Position numbers and translations under genes: made by a program. Positions 1 to 11,351 of a DNA stretch of 64,000 bases are shown here, one piece after another. Every line of letters begins with the position of its first letter. Position 1 is the first letter of the stretch. The stretch comes from Entoloma clypeatum (taxonomy: Eukaryota > Basidiomycota > Agaricomycetes > Agaricales > Entolomataceae). A model generated the notes under the pieces. The model did no database searches, had not been told where the DNA came from, and saw nothing but the letters and a program-made list of their open reading frames with translations. Location: the NCBI GenBank assembly GCA_963565915.1, contig OY751491.1:682001-746000 (forward strand). Direction: 5' to 3'.

Positions 1-120
1 AGTACGAAGCGGATTGTTGCCGAGCTTTGGTGCGGCTGCGGAGGTTGCTGCGATAAGTGTCAGCTATTGGCGCGCATACTTCTGGCCCGAGGACCATATC
101 CAAAGTCCCCATCAGATCCT

Positions 121-3100
121 TTATGAGATTTGGATAGGACACTGGTGCGTATTGACTCCGTTTTCCTCCACCCTATAAACATTAGAATAAAGGTTGAGTG
201 CGACGGGTTTGATGCATACCACCACCGTGTAAAAGAATTCGGGCATAAGAGAAATGACGGCACTTCGCCAGGTCTGAGCATTGAGGGTCGGTGAAATTTT
301 TCCTTGCAGCGCAGCAAGAATCAGTTCCTTCGTCTCCTCATCTTGGAGAAAACACAACAGGTCGGGGCCCATGTGGGTATCTGGAAAAAGAAAGGCCCTT
401 CCATCCGGATCGTTTAAGAAAGTGAGAACGTCGGCGGGGAATCTAGCCTTGAGACCAAAGCAATCGGAACCGCCTGTATTCCACGATACCGGGTAGCTCT
501 GCATCACGCCGCCAGGCCCCCGCTTCAGCGAGACCAAGGTAACCCTCCTCGACCCTAATGACCCGCTACAGTGGAAGGCGTCCGCGAGAGGATTGAACTT
601 CCCCCCGAAAATCTCCATGAGCACGCAAAGCGCGACCTCTTCATACACGAATCCAAGCGACGAGTTGTTACGAGCATTGCGAAATGATCCGACCATCCAT
701 GTCCGCCTCGTCGTCCAACTCTGCTCTTCGAAAAGCGAGCGGAGGGAAAGAACTACCAATGGTTCGGAAATGTATACAGGGTAGTTCACATCAGGATCGA
801 ATTTCCGAGTGCTCGCCATCTTGTCCAAAAAACCTATCCCCAACGCAATGGTGTAATGCATATCGCGTTCGACGGGAACGGACGTAGTCTGACTTCCAAG
901 AGTCCACCGCATAAGAACGTCAACTAGGCACTGTATGAATTCGGCTCCTATCAAATATGTGGTTGGTCCATGAGGTCGTAAAAGAGATATTGCACTGACC
1001 ATCCTGTTCTTTGAAAAGGCGGTCCAATTCACATATTGGTCGATAACGTTCGATTTTCAAGGACAGACCGGGTGAAATGGGGGGTTCATCATCCTCCAGT
1101 TCGAGTGCGTCAGTGATTTTGAAGCCAGTCAACTGCTCAGCGAACGAGGTCAGGACACGGTGGCGCGGGACATTTTCCGAGTAGAGGAGAAGCTCAATAA
1201 GGCTAGCTGTCAGGCGGTGACTACGATATCGACGATGAGAAGGAAGCTTGTAGCGTCAAACGATTGACACACCGGCCAGAAAACCAGTACACCATGCGTT
1301 CCAACAATCGCCGATCCGAGATGTCATCGTCCGAGAGAGTGAGGTACCGGCGAATATAGACCACTTGAGAAGAATTGTCCCTCGTGAAACGCCCAATATC
1401 AGTGAAGACTCGGGGCTGCACGCTCTTGTCCACCTCTTTTGCGGAAACAGAACCCACCGCATCTTTCACCATTTTCATCGACAGACCAGTTCCCGAGAGA
1501 ATAATCCCAGCGAAGATTCCAGACGCCTGAAAGAACCTATACATTTCACGAAGAATGGGGCGCAGATCGGTCCCTGTGGTGGAGCGAAAGAAATTCGTCA
1601 GATAGTCGGCAGCCACCTGTGCCTCGTCAATCACGACGAATAGAGGTGTAGCGCTTCCCACAGGAAACCAATCTTTTCTCTCCTGCATGAGCGCACGCAG
1701 CGTGGAGCGGATAAATTTGAGCATGATCTTAGTATCAGCATACCGAAGGTCCCGAACGACTTTGACGAAGAGGTCGTCACCCTCCAAGGTCAGACGAGGA
1801 GGCAAAACTTGGGCAAGAATCCATCGCCGTCGAGCTAGTGTGGCATCTGTGCCAATAGGAACGCGTTGCAGAAGTTGTTTGAAGATAAAGACGCGCGCAC
1901 ACAACAACATTGCAAAAACACGGTCTGCAGCATCAGCGTTCTTGAAAATGTCCGTAGCGCTTGTGCCTTGATGCCAAGTACTCATGGATTGCAACATTTC
2001 CGTCGCTGTCTCGAAGTCGTCGGAGCCAGACGCTGGACCTCGCTTGCTCCTGCACGAAATATAAAGGCCCCAATTCTGGCAAAGCCCCTCAAGTGAAAGG
2101 CGTGTTTTACCCGAGCCAGAGACGCCAAATAGATGGCTGGAAACAGCAAGATTAGAATTAACTATCGGCACAATTGTCCGGACGGCACGAACACTGTGTC
2201 GTGTATAAACAGCTTGCTGACCCGCTCCTGGTCTAGATGCTTGCCGAGGTCGTGAAGGAGAAGAATTGGGTCAAGGGGCAGATGCACCTCGAGGTCTGTA
2301 ACTTTGTCTTCACGCCGGTTCGAGTCGAGATATCCGTCCAGTTTCCCAGTAGCCAAGTATTCCATGTAGTTCTCAAAGCCCGCAAGTGCGGCGGCCAGGT
2401 TAGCTTCCGTCTCTTTGAGGGTGAGGCGCGGGGGTGAAGCTAATGAAAACTATTCACAAGGCCGCATACGCTTCAAGGTACACCACTTACTCTTGGCTTC
2501 CACCATTTTTACTTGTATGTTAGCAGGCGGGGTGTGCGGGGGTTCACCGAGGCGAGGTCGTTTAGTAAGATGCTGTGGGGATACTGAAGAGCGTGTATGC
2601 GAAACTGGAGAGCGCGCGGGCGGCAGGGATATAAGGCAGGCGGATAGTTCATGCCAGCATCCGGCGGGATAAGATATTCGGATGTAGGGGTCGGGATGGA
2701 CAGCAGTCATTCGGCGCAGATGAAGGACGCGACATCGATCCAAGGAGAAAAAGGCGGAATGGAGATGAAGGGATAGCGACAAGGAGAGGATGAAATCAGG
2801 AGAACATGCGGGAAGAGGCAGTATCAGAAAGCAAGGGGGGTAAATGGATGGCAGCGCGTGAAAGCCATGAACGGCGGAATCGATATGCATGGGAAGCGAA
2901 CAGTATAAACATGGAATTAGTGGAGAAAAAGGGAAAAGATGAACAATCCCCGCAGGAGTATGGAAAGACAAGAATAAAACACAGGACGGGACAACGTGAA
3001 GGGGCAATAAATGAGACAAGAACATCCGGAAAGCGGCGAGCGACCCAAGTTTTGTTTTGCGGCGAGCCGAGTACATGCAGTGCACAACGATGAGGGCAAT

Positions 3101-3784
3101 TGGAAGGGAATTTGACACAGGACCCTATCAGCGATATTCGGCCATAGCAACGGACCGTCACTCACCAGCATCCGGGTTTCGCACAACAATATGTAAACGA
3201 TCGAGGGGAGGTTGGTTTGGAAAAAAATAGCCGACGGGACGAGCAGGGGGTAATTTCTCAGCCAGTTGTTCATCGCCGCGGACAGACTCAAGGTCGTCCA
3301 GGTTCACATCGATGGGATTGGTATCCTTGGGCTAAAAAGACAGGGAAGTAAGCATTGTCTGACATCGCGAATCTTCGATATCACACACCTTCCAGAGAAC
3401 TAGGATGTGGGCACCAACGCCAGCTAATGAATCATCTTTTCGTTTCTCTTGGATCTTCTCCTTGAGGTGGCTAACTTTGAATTTCGGATTGTGCCACAAT
3501 GACCCTCCAACATCAATTACAAACGCCTCGGATTCGCCTTCGATGATGCAATTAAGCTGAAGGTCGTCACCGCCGAGATCCATAGCTGCCCCCGCTTGGT
3601 CAGATGGGGGCAAGGGAAGAGGTGCTCCGCTTGGTGTGGAGTGGAAGGACGGTGTGTTGGGGTCCTGGTCAGGCGTGGGTGGCCCTGGAAGCGGTGTTGA
3701 GCTTGCCGATTCTCTACCACCTTTCCTCGACCGACCCTGACTCCTGCCGAGGGTACCGACGATTTCTGCGACCCTCTTCTTCAT
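121..3784 (-). CDS. Crinkler (CRN)-type protein: Ubl-like header, P-loop NTPase, REase-like C-terminus
   Basis: Seen: six exons join in phase (3784-3389, 3331-3166, 2439-2184, 2136-1273, 1220-1000, 947-121), total 2730 nt, 909 aa. Four introns are 47-57 bp with GT/AG ends; intron 2 is 726 bp. Residues 1-70 are Ser/Pro-rich. About 75-187 match the CRN header (LQLNCIIEGE, then LWK across intron 1, then LHIVV at 178-182). Walker A GVSGSGKT is at 277-284 and Walker B LFVVIDEAQ at 438-446. The C-terminal part has an EE pair (737-738), GPD (828-830) and QGK (849-851), the spacing of a PD-(D/E)xK nuclease with Q in place of E. Known: CRN proteins pair a ubiquitin-like header with NTPase and nuclease modules, proposed to act in biological conflict or as nuclear effectors. 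Inferred: ATP-dependent nuclease-type effector or self/non-self protein. No stop or frameshift is seen. The start is the first Met of the open frame. The donor of intron 3 (GTCCGG) is the weakest call. Confidence 0.8.
2440..3165 (-). other. Unusually long intron 2 of the CRN gene
   Basis: Donor GTGAGT (3165) and acceptor TTCATTAG (ending 2440) join exon 2 (phase 1) to exon 3 and keep the frame. The other introns of this gene are 47-57 bp, so 726 bp is out of character. The interior is pyrimidine-rich on the coding strand and holds a 222-codon open frame (3118-2450) with low-complexity Ser/Leu/Pro/His composition that I do not read as coding. An old insertion inside the intron, or an exon I failed to see, would both explain the length. 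Confidence 0.55.
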
Positions 3785-3959
3785 AATGGCCTGCCGCGCG
3801 AGAATATTTTTGTAAGGCGAGGTTGTCTAGAAGTGCCTGGGTCGTTTCGGAGGTAGCCGTCATCCAAATGCCGCCAACGTCACGTGATGTTATTTTTGCA
3901 ACCCAAAACGGGACAAGAAACATAAAAAAGTAAGTCGCCTTAATCAAGCCATTTTACAA

Positions 3960-4496
3960 GGCGGGGTGATAAAATCCATAAAGGTGGTGTTCACCCTTCA
4001 CCCACGATCTGTTGAGAATACATTCTAGACGGTTGTCTCGATAGTCAATCACATGTCTATAAACATGTGTATTCCCATATGGAGTTACATATGGAAGTGT
4101 TCTAGACTCTAGACTCGCTCTAGATGGCACTCTAACTATAGGTGGAGTGCATGTGAAGAAATTAATTTGAGGGAGGAGAAAAGACGATGACAAGAGTACT
4201 TCATAATTATTATCTATACCTAACTTTTGAAAGCCGAGCACTGACAATAAATGTACTAAGGACTTGAGACTCTCAGAGTGTGATTCACTGACAGCTGAAT
4301 TTATCAGAATCTGGAAAACATGAACAGGCAATGTCCAGGCAATGTTCTGAGAAAAGAAAGAAATTCATTTATCTGAGAAACTGGCAGGACCTGGCTGCCC
4401 ATGTATTTTACTGCTTAATAGCTAAATTATAAGTCCTCATATGTAACTGTCCTCACCAACCTCGCTGACAACTAACACTGCCCACCGTCGAGTCAA
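3960..4496 (-). repeat. LTR-like debris, probably copia-type
   Basis: On the minus strand 4147-3960 reads as the start of an LTR (AGAGTGCCATCTAGAG followed by GTCTAGA and a CATATG-rich stretch). Its likeness is found at 26440-26578 (GTCTAGA, GAACACTTC, CACGTGATTGACT) and, in opposite orientation, at 5196 onward. 4153-4496 is AT-rich with no ORF or repeat I can name. The homology of 4332-5843 with 50658-49147 starts at 4332, so 3960-4331 is the part found only here. Confidence 0.4.
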
Positions 4497-5217
4497 AACC
4501 CAGCTGCAGGTATGGCCATTGGGTGCGAAGAGAGGCCGTTAGGCAGAGGTACAGCCATTGGGAGCAAAGGTACGACCATTGGGCATGACAGGGGGACGAG
4601 ACATGGCCGTTGGGCGTGAGGTACGACAGTTGGGCACGAAGGGGCATGAGACGCGGCGGTTGGGCGTGAAGGATGGCTGTTGGGCGCAAAGGCGGACGAG
4701 ACGTGGCGGTTGGGTGTGAGGGACAACCGTTAGGTGCGAAGGGAGGCGGTTTGGCAGAGGTACAGCCATTGGGCATGAAGGGGGATGAGATGTGGGCGTT
4801 GGGCATGAAGGACACCGTTAAGTGTGAAGTACGGCCGTTGGGTGCGAAAGGGGACGAGATGCAGCCATTGGGTGTGAGGGACGACCGTTGGGCGTGAAGG
4901 GAGGCCATTAAGTGTGAAGTACGGCCGTTGGGCGCGAAGGGGGATGAGACTGCAGCAGTTGGGGTTTGGCTGCGTCCTCACGTGGCCTGCCAGCTGGTCA
5001 GCCGTCTTTCCCTGTGTCACAACTGTTCTCCATCCTGGGAGGTCATCCTCGGCACTTTGGAGGGTCGTTGGTGGTTGCTATCGGCAGCATTGTCGACGTT
5101 GAAGGGTGTGAGTTGGAATTCGGTTCGTTGTTTGGCCGAGTTATCTCATGGACAAAAAAGGTAAGTATTTCGAACTCAGATAGGTTAGGTCTGTGCTCCA
5201 CCTATAGTTAGAGTGCC
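4126..5217. repeat. 22-bp perfect inverted repeat enclosing the minisatellite
   Basis: The 22 bases at 4126-4147 (GGCACTCTAACT then ATAGGTGGAG) recur as an exact reverse complement at 5196-5217, and the similarity runs a few bases outward (CTAGA[T/G]). The enclosed 1.09 kb contains the minisatellite at 4497-4965. It may be two LTR starts facing each other or the ends of a foldback-like unit. I cannot tell which. Confidence 0.55.
4497..4965 (+). repeat. Degenerate ~20-bp minisatellite, T-array type
   Basis: About twenty imperfect copies of a unit like GGCCGTTGGGCGTGAAGGG, with variable spacers. The same motif builds the arrays at 17300-17755, 32040-32355 and, inverted, 33416-33985 and 50040-50490. 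The minus-strand open frames across it (repeated APNG and HAQ words) are translated repeats, not genes. Confidence 0.85.
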
Positions 5218-5843
5218 CTCTAGATCCCTGACTCATTAGATATGTGTCAGACGTGCATAACATATGTCATGTTGTGTCACATCACATGCTTGTCACACTA
5301 TGTGACTATAAGTCACATATTACCATATACATGAGTTTATGGTTCTGCGACAGGACTCAGTTTGTACTTGTTTTGTACATGGTCTCTGCGCATTCTTGTA
5401 GGTATAAATACTCAATGTATCTGTATCTGCAATTACAGGACTTTTACCCAAGTACCTTCATCAATGCTCTTCTCGCTCTTCTCTCCTCCAATGTGAGTAT
5501 CTTACCCAGGTTCCCCTGTGTTTGTAGGCATGCTGTTTCGATATGATCAAGCACCGGAGGGCAACCATTCAGTAGCAACATTGGCTGTGGCACCCAGTCA
5601 AAATGGGATCATATTTCCAGTTGGGGAAATTAGATTAGATCTAGCTGGATCCAGCCCCTTTGGGCTTTTCCCCCGATGGATCCATGGTCAACCCACTGTT
5701 CCGAATAAAACAGGAATCTTGCCTAATATCTGTAAATGTGTGGGGAGACATCTGTTAATTTTTTTTTTTTTGCTTGGTTTCGTGGTGTAATCCAGGTGAC
5801 CCCCAGATGGTTTAGCCTGCACCCACAGAATCCTGCCAGTTGT
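4966..5843. repeat. LTR-like leader and unassigned flank, duplicated at 49147-50024
   Basis: 5196-5480 resembles an LTR and its leader: AGAGTGCC start, TATAAATA at 5404, and CAATGTGAGTATC near 5489, which is shared with 26205-26230. 5560-5843 has no gene. It includes a T-run near 5759-5771 and ends exactly at the LTR of copy A. The whole stretch recurs inverted and almost unchanged at 49147-50024. Confidence 0.5.
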
Positions 5844-6245
5844 TGTTATGCTTAACAAACCGTTCCAAGGTTCAGGCAGAGTATGCAGGAAAGTGGAAAG
5901 GCGAAGAGCAAAGTGATTGCTAAATCTAAGGAATCTACTACAGTACAAGAGGTTTATATAGGTACTGACTATAGGCAGTAGCGGATGAGTCAGTACTGCG
6001 GAAGGCAGTGCGCATGAGTAAGGCGACTGCGGAAGGCTATGTACAGTGAGTAAGCTGACTGCGGAAAGTGAGTCAGCACGGGAGCGAAGTATACTAAAGG
6101 GGACGAGGAAGTAATGTAATGAGTCAGACTGGGAATCGAAGGTTGCGAAAGTAGACATTAGACATAGTAAGTTCGTAAGAGGGCGCCGAGTCGGGCTGAT
6201 AAGTAAAAGATATGATGTGGTCCTCATACCGTAGAGTCCGTAACA
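5844..6245 (-). repeat. Chromovirus 3' LTR, copy A (3' type)
   Basis: 402 bp, starting TGTTACGGACTC and ending TAAGCATAACA on the minus strand. It is preceded by the polypurine tract GGAGAGGGGAACA and carries three TGACTCA motifs and a TATATAA box. It has the U3 variant found in all 3' LTRs here (CTGACTCACTTTCC, CTCGTCCC). It is near-identical to 48745-49146. No matching 5' LTR or TSD was found because the copy is truncated at 8655. Confidence 0.9.
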
Positions 6246-6279
6246 TGTTCCCCTCTCCAAGCTCTGTGTCCTCACAGAG

Positions 6280-6651
6280 TCACTGTCCCCATCCCTCGTT
6301 GTTGCCGGGATCGGACCAGTTCGGACTTTCCTTGAGGCTCCAATCATATATCAACACCTCGTTGATGGCTACGGCGAGTTCGAGGCCTTTGATAGCCAGC
6401 CGAATACGTCGATTCTCGATTACGAGGGTGCTGGTGTAATTTCCGAGAATTTGTTTCTCCTCGGGACTCGGGGCGACGGGTAGGTTGGACAGCGAGTGAA
6501 GCCGGATGTGCATCTGGCGATGGAGGAGGTCAGCAAGGGAAGTTTCGAGAGCATGGATTTGGTCTCTCATGGAGAGTGCTTCGTTCATGAGGGCTACGAT
6601 GGCAGGGTTGATGTCGGTGGTGGAGGTGGAGGTAACGGTGGTGTTGGACAT
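6280..6651 (-). CDS. 123-aa accessory ORF between chromodomain and 3' LTR (copy A)
   Basis: Intact frame starting MSNTTVTSTSTTD and ending GWGQ. It lies downstream of the chromodomain stop and ~35 bp before the polypurine tract and LTR. The N-terminus is Thr/Ser-rich. The middle (about residues 20-60 and 80-110) is helical in character (MNEALSMRDQIHALETSL, IENRRIRLAIKGLELAVAI), suggestive of a coiled coil. There is no signal peptide or membrane segment, so it is not env-like. It is conserved as an ORF at 48339-48710 and, with a lost stop, at 56082-55711. The function is unknown. It stays open while the neighbouring pol genes are dead. Confidence 0.65.
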   Translation of the reverse strand: MSNTTVTSTSTTDINPAIVALMNEALSMRDQIHALETSLADLLHRQMHIRLHSLSNLPVAPSPEEKQILGNYTSTLVIENRRIRLAIKGLELAVAINEVLIYDWSLKESPNWSDPGNNEGWGQ

Positions 6652-6785
6652 GGCGGCGAGGATGGTTGAGAGATAGAAGAAGAAGGGGGAGGCTATATTG
6701 GGCAGGGGAAAGGACTAGAGCGGGGAACTCAGTGTGTGGTTGACTGATGAGGTTGATACTTGTCATGGATTCCGAGAGCTGTCTT

Positions 6786-8655
6786 TTATCGTGGGTGAGA
6801 TGGGTTCTGCCGATGGAAATCACGGATCAAATCTTGAGCGTTCTGAACATTAGCTCGAGGTTCGCATGTGTTCTCTTCTGGACCATATCCTTCCCACTGG
6901 ACGAGGTACTGGATCTTTCCGCGGAACTTTTGAGAGTCTAGGATCGTAGACACATGGTACTCTTCTCGTCCTTCGACGATGATCAGATCAGGGGCTGGTT
7001 TCTTTTTCTGGATGGCGTACTTCGGAGTTTCATATGGTGACAACAGGGTCTCGTTGAACACAGGGTGAATCATCTTCCAAGTCTTCGGAAGATCAAGAAG
7101 GTACGCGCTAGCTCCTTTCTTCTCTAGGACTTTGAATGGTCCATGTCGGAGTGCATCGAGTTTCTTTGAGGGTCGATCGGTCCTGATGTTAGTCCCTTCC
7201 AGCCACACCTTGTCTCCGATGCGGTAGTCCCGAGACGGACTTCGCCGTGTGTCAACTGTCTTCTTCATCTGATCCTGTGCTTGTTTCAGCACAGCATTGG
7301 CTTCTTCTCGTGCTTGTTTGAGTTTTTTCAAGAAGTTGTTGGCAGCCGGATTGGTATCTTCTAACACGAGCTCTCCCTTCCATGGATGTAAACCGTAGTT
7401 GAGGTAGAATGGGGTGTGCTTCATCGCCTGATGTTCTTTGTCATTGTACTGGAACTCTGCGATTGCGATCCATTCAGCCCAATCATCCTGTAGATGGTTG
7501 ACAAAGTTCCGTAAGAACGCTTCCGTCTCCTGATGCGATCGCTCGGCCTGTCCATCAGTCTGTGGGTGGTATGCGGTGGACAGGTTCCTCTTGATCCCTA
7601 ACATGCGGCAGAGTATCTTCATGAACTTCGCGGCGAACTGCGGTCCCCTATCGCTGATGATCTTCTTGGGGATCCCATGAAGCTTCCATATCTGATCCCG
7701 ATAGATCTTGGCTAATCCTTCAGCTGATAGTTCCACGGTTGTCGGAATGAGGTGAAGCATCTTTGAGTGTTTATCCGTGATGACCAGAATTGCGTTTTTT
7801 CCATCAGATTCTGGTATTGGTCCCACGATGTCGATTCCTATGTCTTCCCATGGGTGACTTGGTGCTGCATGGGGATGTAGCGGAGCATGTCACTTTTGTC
7901 GGTTAATCTTGTTGCGTTGACAAGTGTCGCAACCCTTCACGTACTTCTTCACATCATGCAGTATGGTAGGCCACCAGTAGGTGCGAGTGAGGAGTTCATG
8001 TGTCCGGTACTGTCCTGGATGTCCAGCCACTGGTGCATCGTGTGACTCAAACATCAATTCTTGTCGTAATTGTGGATCTGGCGGGACATAGACTCGTTCT
8101 CCTGCATAGGTGATCCCATTCTCCTGTTGATACCAATGAGGATTCTTTTTTAGGCCCTGCACTACTTCTGTCTCCATGCGGTTTGAACCCTTGATGCGTG
8201 CAATCCACGGATTTTCAATGGTCGTGACGTTTCCAATTTTGATGGAATCAGATGTTTCACCCCCTTCAAAGAATTGTTCCTTCGTGAACATCTCCATTTG
8301 TACCACATCTTCTGATTCCAACCGTTTCAAGAATAGTCCCTCCTTGAGCATCTGGTCACTGTCCTGTGGTTCGAGTTCCGCTTCATACCAGGGTAAGCGT
8401 GACAGGATGTCCGCTTTTGCATTGGTCTTGCCGGGCACATGCCATAATTCGAAGTCATAGTCTTGTAACTTCATTTTCCAGCATCGCTGTCGTTGATTTA
8501 GGTCCTGAGGACGACGGAAATATTCCAGGTTCTTGTGATCGGTCAAGATCTCAAAACGTTCCCTGGCTTCAAGCAGATAGTGTCTCCAATCTTTCAATGC
8601 TTCCACGACTGCCAGGAGTTCTTTGTCGTATATCTTGTAATTCTGTTTGGCCGCG
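6786..8655 (-). pseudogene. Chromovirus pol fragment: RNase H end, integrase, chromodomain (copy A)
   Basis: One frame from the junction at 8655 to the stop at 6786, broken by a single TGA at 7890-7892 where copy C has CGA. Motifs in order: [20 protein letters not shown] and [11 protein letters not shown] (RNase H), HH-CC zinc site with [26 protein letters not shown] and [10 protein letters not shown] (integrase D,D,E), then a C-terminal chromodomain ([19 protein letters not shown]). The conserved chromodomain Trp of NTWEP is Cys here. The 5' part is lost: at 8655 the frame runs into DNA-transposon sequence, so this is a truncated, non-functional copy. Confidence 0.88.
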
Positions 8656-9345
8656 GGGAGGGATGTGGGCGATGTTTCAAACCCCTGGCCGAGGGGCCTG
8701 GAGAATGACCTGATACTGCCCTGTTGCGGTTGCTGCCTAACCGGGAGAACGGGAGTCAGGCAAGGGTGTGTTGGACAGGGAATGTATTGTAAACTCACTG
8801 GGGAACCTCCAATACTCCTCTCGTCATTGTTCTCCAACACATCCCCACATTCTCCACTTCTAACTGTTTCCTGCAGCCATTGCTGAGCGACCCCAAGCTG
8901 CTTGGGAAATTGAGGGGTTACGAGGTCCTGCGAGGGGCATGCATGAGGATCAGGTGGGTTGTGAGTGCAGAACGTCTCGCGCTCAAGTGCTATGGCATCT
9001 GGAAGCACAGAACATGTTCCTTGGAGTGAGGCCATCAGGAGGACTTCATCCCAGGGGATTGGTCGTCTATCCTGAATTGCTTTGCCAATGATTTGGCACA
9101 TGTGATGAATATACCGTGTCTTTGGAAACTGAGCATGGTTCGAGTCGAGAAGAAATTGATACTGTGAAAAAAGGTCAGCTTAGTTAGTATGCTAATAAAG
9201 CAAAACATACAACACGCCGTCGGAGCATCCACTCTGCCCCGCTGACCAGATCCTGGGGCTTGTGTGCAAATTGGGATATTTTGATTTCGAGGCTGGTCTG
9301 TATGATGGTCAATGCGGTGTGACCAAGGGTGTCCTCGTTTGCCAT
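8656..9345 (-). CDS. DNA-transposon accessory protein, 3'-truncated
   Basis: The start codon at 9345 opens [16 protein letters not shown]. Exon 1 is 9345-9211, the intron 9210-9162 (49 bp, GTATGT...TTTTTTCACAG), and exon 2 runs from 9161 ([20 protein letters not shown]) until the chromovirus junction at 8655, about 213 residues. I recognise no catalytic domain. It faces the C48 protease gene at 9584 across 238 bp, so the two probably share a divergent promoter and are cargo of one DNA transposon (Plavaka- or KDZ-like, inferred from the C48 neighbour only). The C-terminus is replaced by antisense-free read-through into copy A pol, so the protein is not intact. Confidence 0.5.
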
Positions 9346-9583
9346 ATGATCGTTCCTTGAGGACGTCGCATGGTGGAAGAAGCTGTTTCAACCTCCCTGG
9401 CAGGTCAACAGGCTGTGACGGTAGAGATGTGGCCCTTGACATCACGCATCGAGCGACCCTGTGATGGCCACTCCAGTCACAGGTTGTCATCCTTGAATCG
9501 GACAGTTCATAGCAAAGGTGAGCCCAGGATGTTCTCTGAATCCAGAATTGACTCAAGTAACAAGTTTATAGATCTCTCCAATC

Positions 9584-11351
9584 ATGGCCAATATTTCACC
9601 ATCCTACAACACACCCCTTCAGTCCTTCCCCTTACCTCCTCTCACACCTGAAGGCTCTCCTGAAGGTGGACCTATGCGTCTGGATACCAATGCCCTGGTG
9701 TATTGGCAAACGTTTGACTCACTGTCACCGGCCTTGTCTTTCCCAGGACACATTGATTGGCAGGACTTTGAGTCACCAATGTCTGTTCCGTCCGATACCA
9801 CTGGGGATGAACATGTCAACTGGAAGGACTTCGGGTCAATTCGTCCTTCACTGACATGTTCCACAGCAAATTCTTCACAGAGTTGCAGCCCGTCAGGCCT
9901 GGAAGGCAGAGCAATCAGGAGTACCACTGACTGCGTTGGGGAAAGCCTGTTGTTCAGTTTGGATAGATTGACTACAGTAACAGATACCCAACTTCCTGCC
10001 CTGGACATCCCAGGCCTCTCTCCTGGCACTCCCTCGAGAAGCAATGGATCAATGGGCCGAGGCAGCGATACTTCACCAGACCCAGGGCATTAGGATATCA
10101 TTGATGTCACTTCATCTCCAGCTACGCCTCACTTCCCCGTTTTTGACTTCCCAGATGGACTCAGGCCAAGTCTATCCCTGCCAATCCATGGCACCACTCT
10201 CGAGTTGGGACACCTGCCAGCATTTCCACCAAGCATATGTACCAAGCCCTGCTGTGTGCCCCGCTTTTACCAGGAACCCCCGATGTAACCAACGATGATG
10301 AGGTTCTCAAGTGTCTCAAAACCATCCCCTGTCCTGGGCAGGGGAGTCTCAGGAGGTGCTGTCATTTCTGGGCTGCTGGGGGCCAGAAACCCTTCCAGTC
10401 CGTCGAGGTCCGTCATGAGAAGCAGCCGGTGAAACTTCCAGCTTGGTGTCTTGCATTCTGGGAGCCTATGGCATTTTATTGGAAGGATGTCCGCTGGTGG
10501 TACAAGGCAGTCAAGATGCTTGAAGAGGCTGGTGACCAAACCACACTTGATTTCATTGCGACTATCCCATGGCATTCCACTTGTCCAGTTCGTGGCTTCG
10601 AAACCTACGACCTTGCCCGATTCGCAACCAAGGCCTGGCTCTGGGACAACCATATCGGCATGCTAGCCTGGCTGATCAACCGGGATGTCTTGGACTTGGG
10701 ATTTGAATTCCTAGCACCTGCGTTTCCAATCAGATTGCTTCGTGAATACTGGTGGCGCCAATCCAACAAGCCTCCCCAGACTAAATATCCATTCCTTGAC
10801 AATATCAGGAACAGACTCAAGACCAGAGCCCTAAAACAGGCTGGCTTTTGTCTGCACATTGAGTCAGGCAAGGGCTTACCAGCCATGGAGGAGCTCGGTA
10901 ATCACTGGGTTGGGGTTGTCATCAATGTCATGAATGATCGGACCTTGTATGGGGATTCTATGGGGGACCCTCCCAGCACAAAGGTCCTCGCGATGCTGAA
11001 CTGGTGGTTGGAACCAGCATTCAGATGCTCATTCACAGTCCAGGAGCTGTCTTGCAACCAGCAGGCTGGTGAGTGGAGTTGCGCCGACTTTGCCTGCAAC
11101 ATGATTGTGCATCATCTCGCTCCTGACAAATACCCCCTCCTCACTGGCGACTGCGAGGACGAAGCTGTGAGGAATAGGCTGCGCCTCTTGTTCCAAACCG
11201 TGGAGTGCATCTGTTCTGTGGTATGTGATCTATCCATTCTGAGAATACAACACTGATGGTCCTTGGTGCTCAGGATAATACTTGGGTGTATGAATCCCAA
11301 TCGCCACTGGCCTCCGTGGGCGGCATTGTTGGCAACCCGTCGGGCCCATAA
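9584..11351 (+). CDS. Ulp1/C48-like cysteine protease carried by a DNA transposon
   Basis: The C-terminal frame (10237-11220, then intron 11221-11273 with GTATGT...GCTCAG, then exon to TAA at 11349-11351) has the Ulp1 layout: NHW (His, codon 223 of that frame), GDS (Asp, 240), NQQ (Gln, 275-276) and WSCADF (Cys, 282). Family knowledge: C48 enzymes cleave SUMO-like tails, and such genes are common cargo of basidiomycete DNA transposons. The N-terminal frame (9584-10093) is Ser/Pro-rich with three WxxF-type repeats (YWQTFDSL, DWQDFESP, NWKDFGSI). A TAG at 10091-10093 and a frame change near 10230-10300 separate the two parts. An unresolved intron or decay could explain this. The catalytic half looks intact. 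Confidence 0.6.

Noticed and set aside
2450..3118. 222-codon minus-strand frame inside the CRN gene
   Set aside because: Low-complexity composition from a pyrimidine-rich stretch, and exons 2 and 3 join in phase across it.
4453..5020. Several overlapping open frames with repeated APNG/HAQ words, also at 17481-17741, 32029-32384, 33420-33870 and 50082-50497
   Set aside because: They are translations of the 20-bp minisatellite in different frames. The unit drifts in length and all strands are open, so there is no sign of protein selection.
5688..6347. Long frame across the LTR (219 codons), repeated at 48643-49302, 50588-51160, 36214-36606 and 60602-61327
   Set aside because: It reads through LTR control sequence and differs in what it joins at each copy. 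LTR identity, not coding, keeps it open.
6280..6651. Accessory ORF as an env-like gene
   Set aside because: No signal peptide, no membrane segment, no cysteine pattern, and too short.
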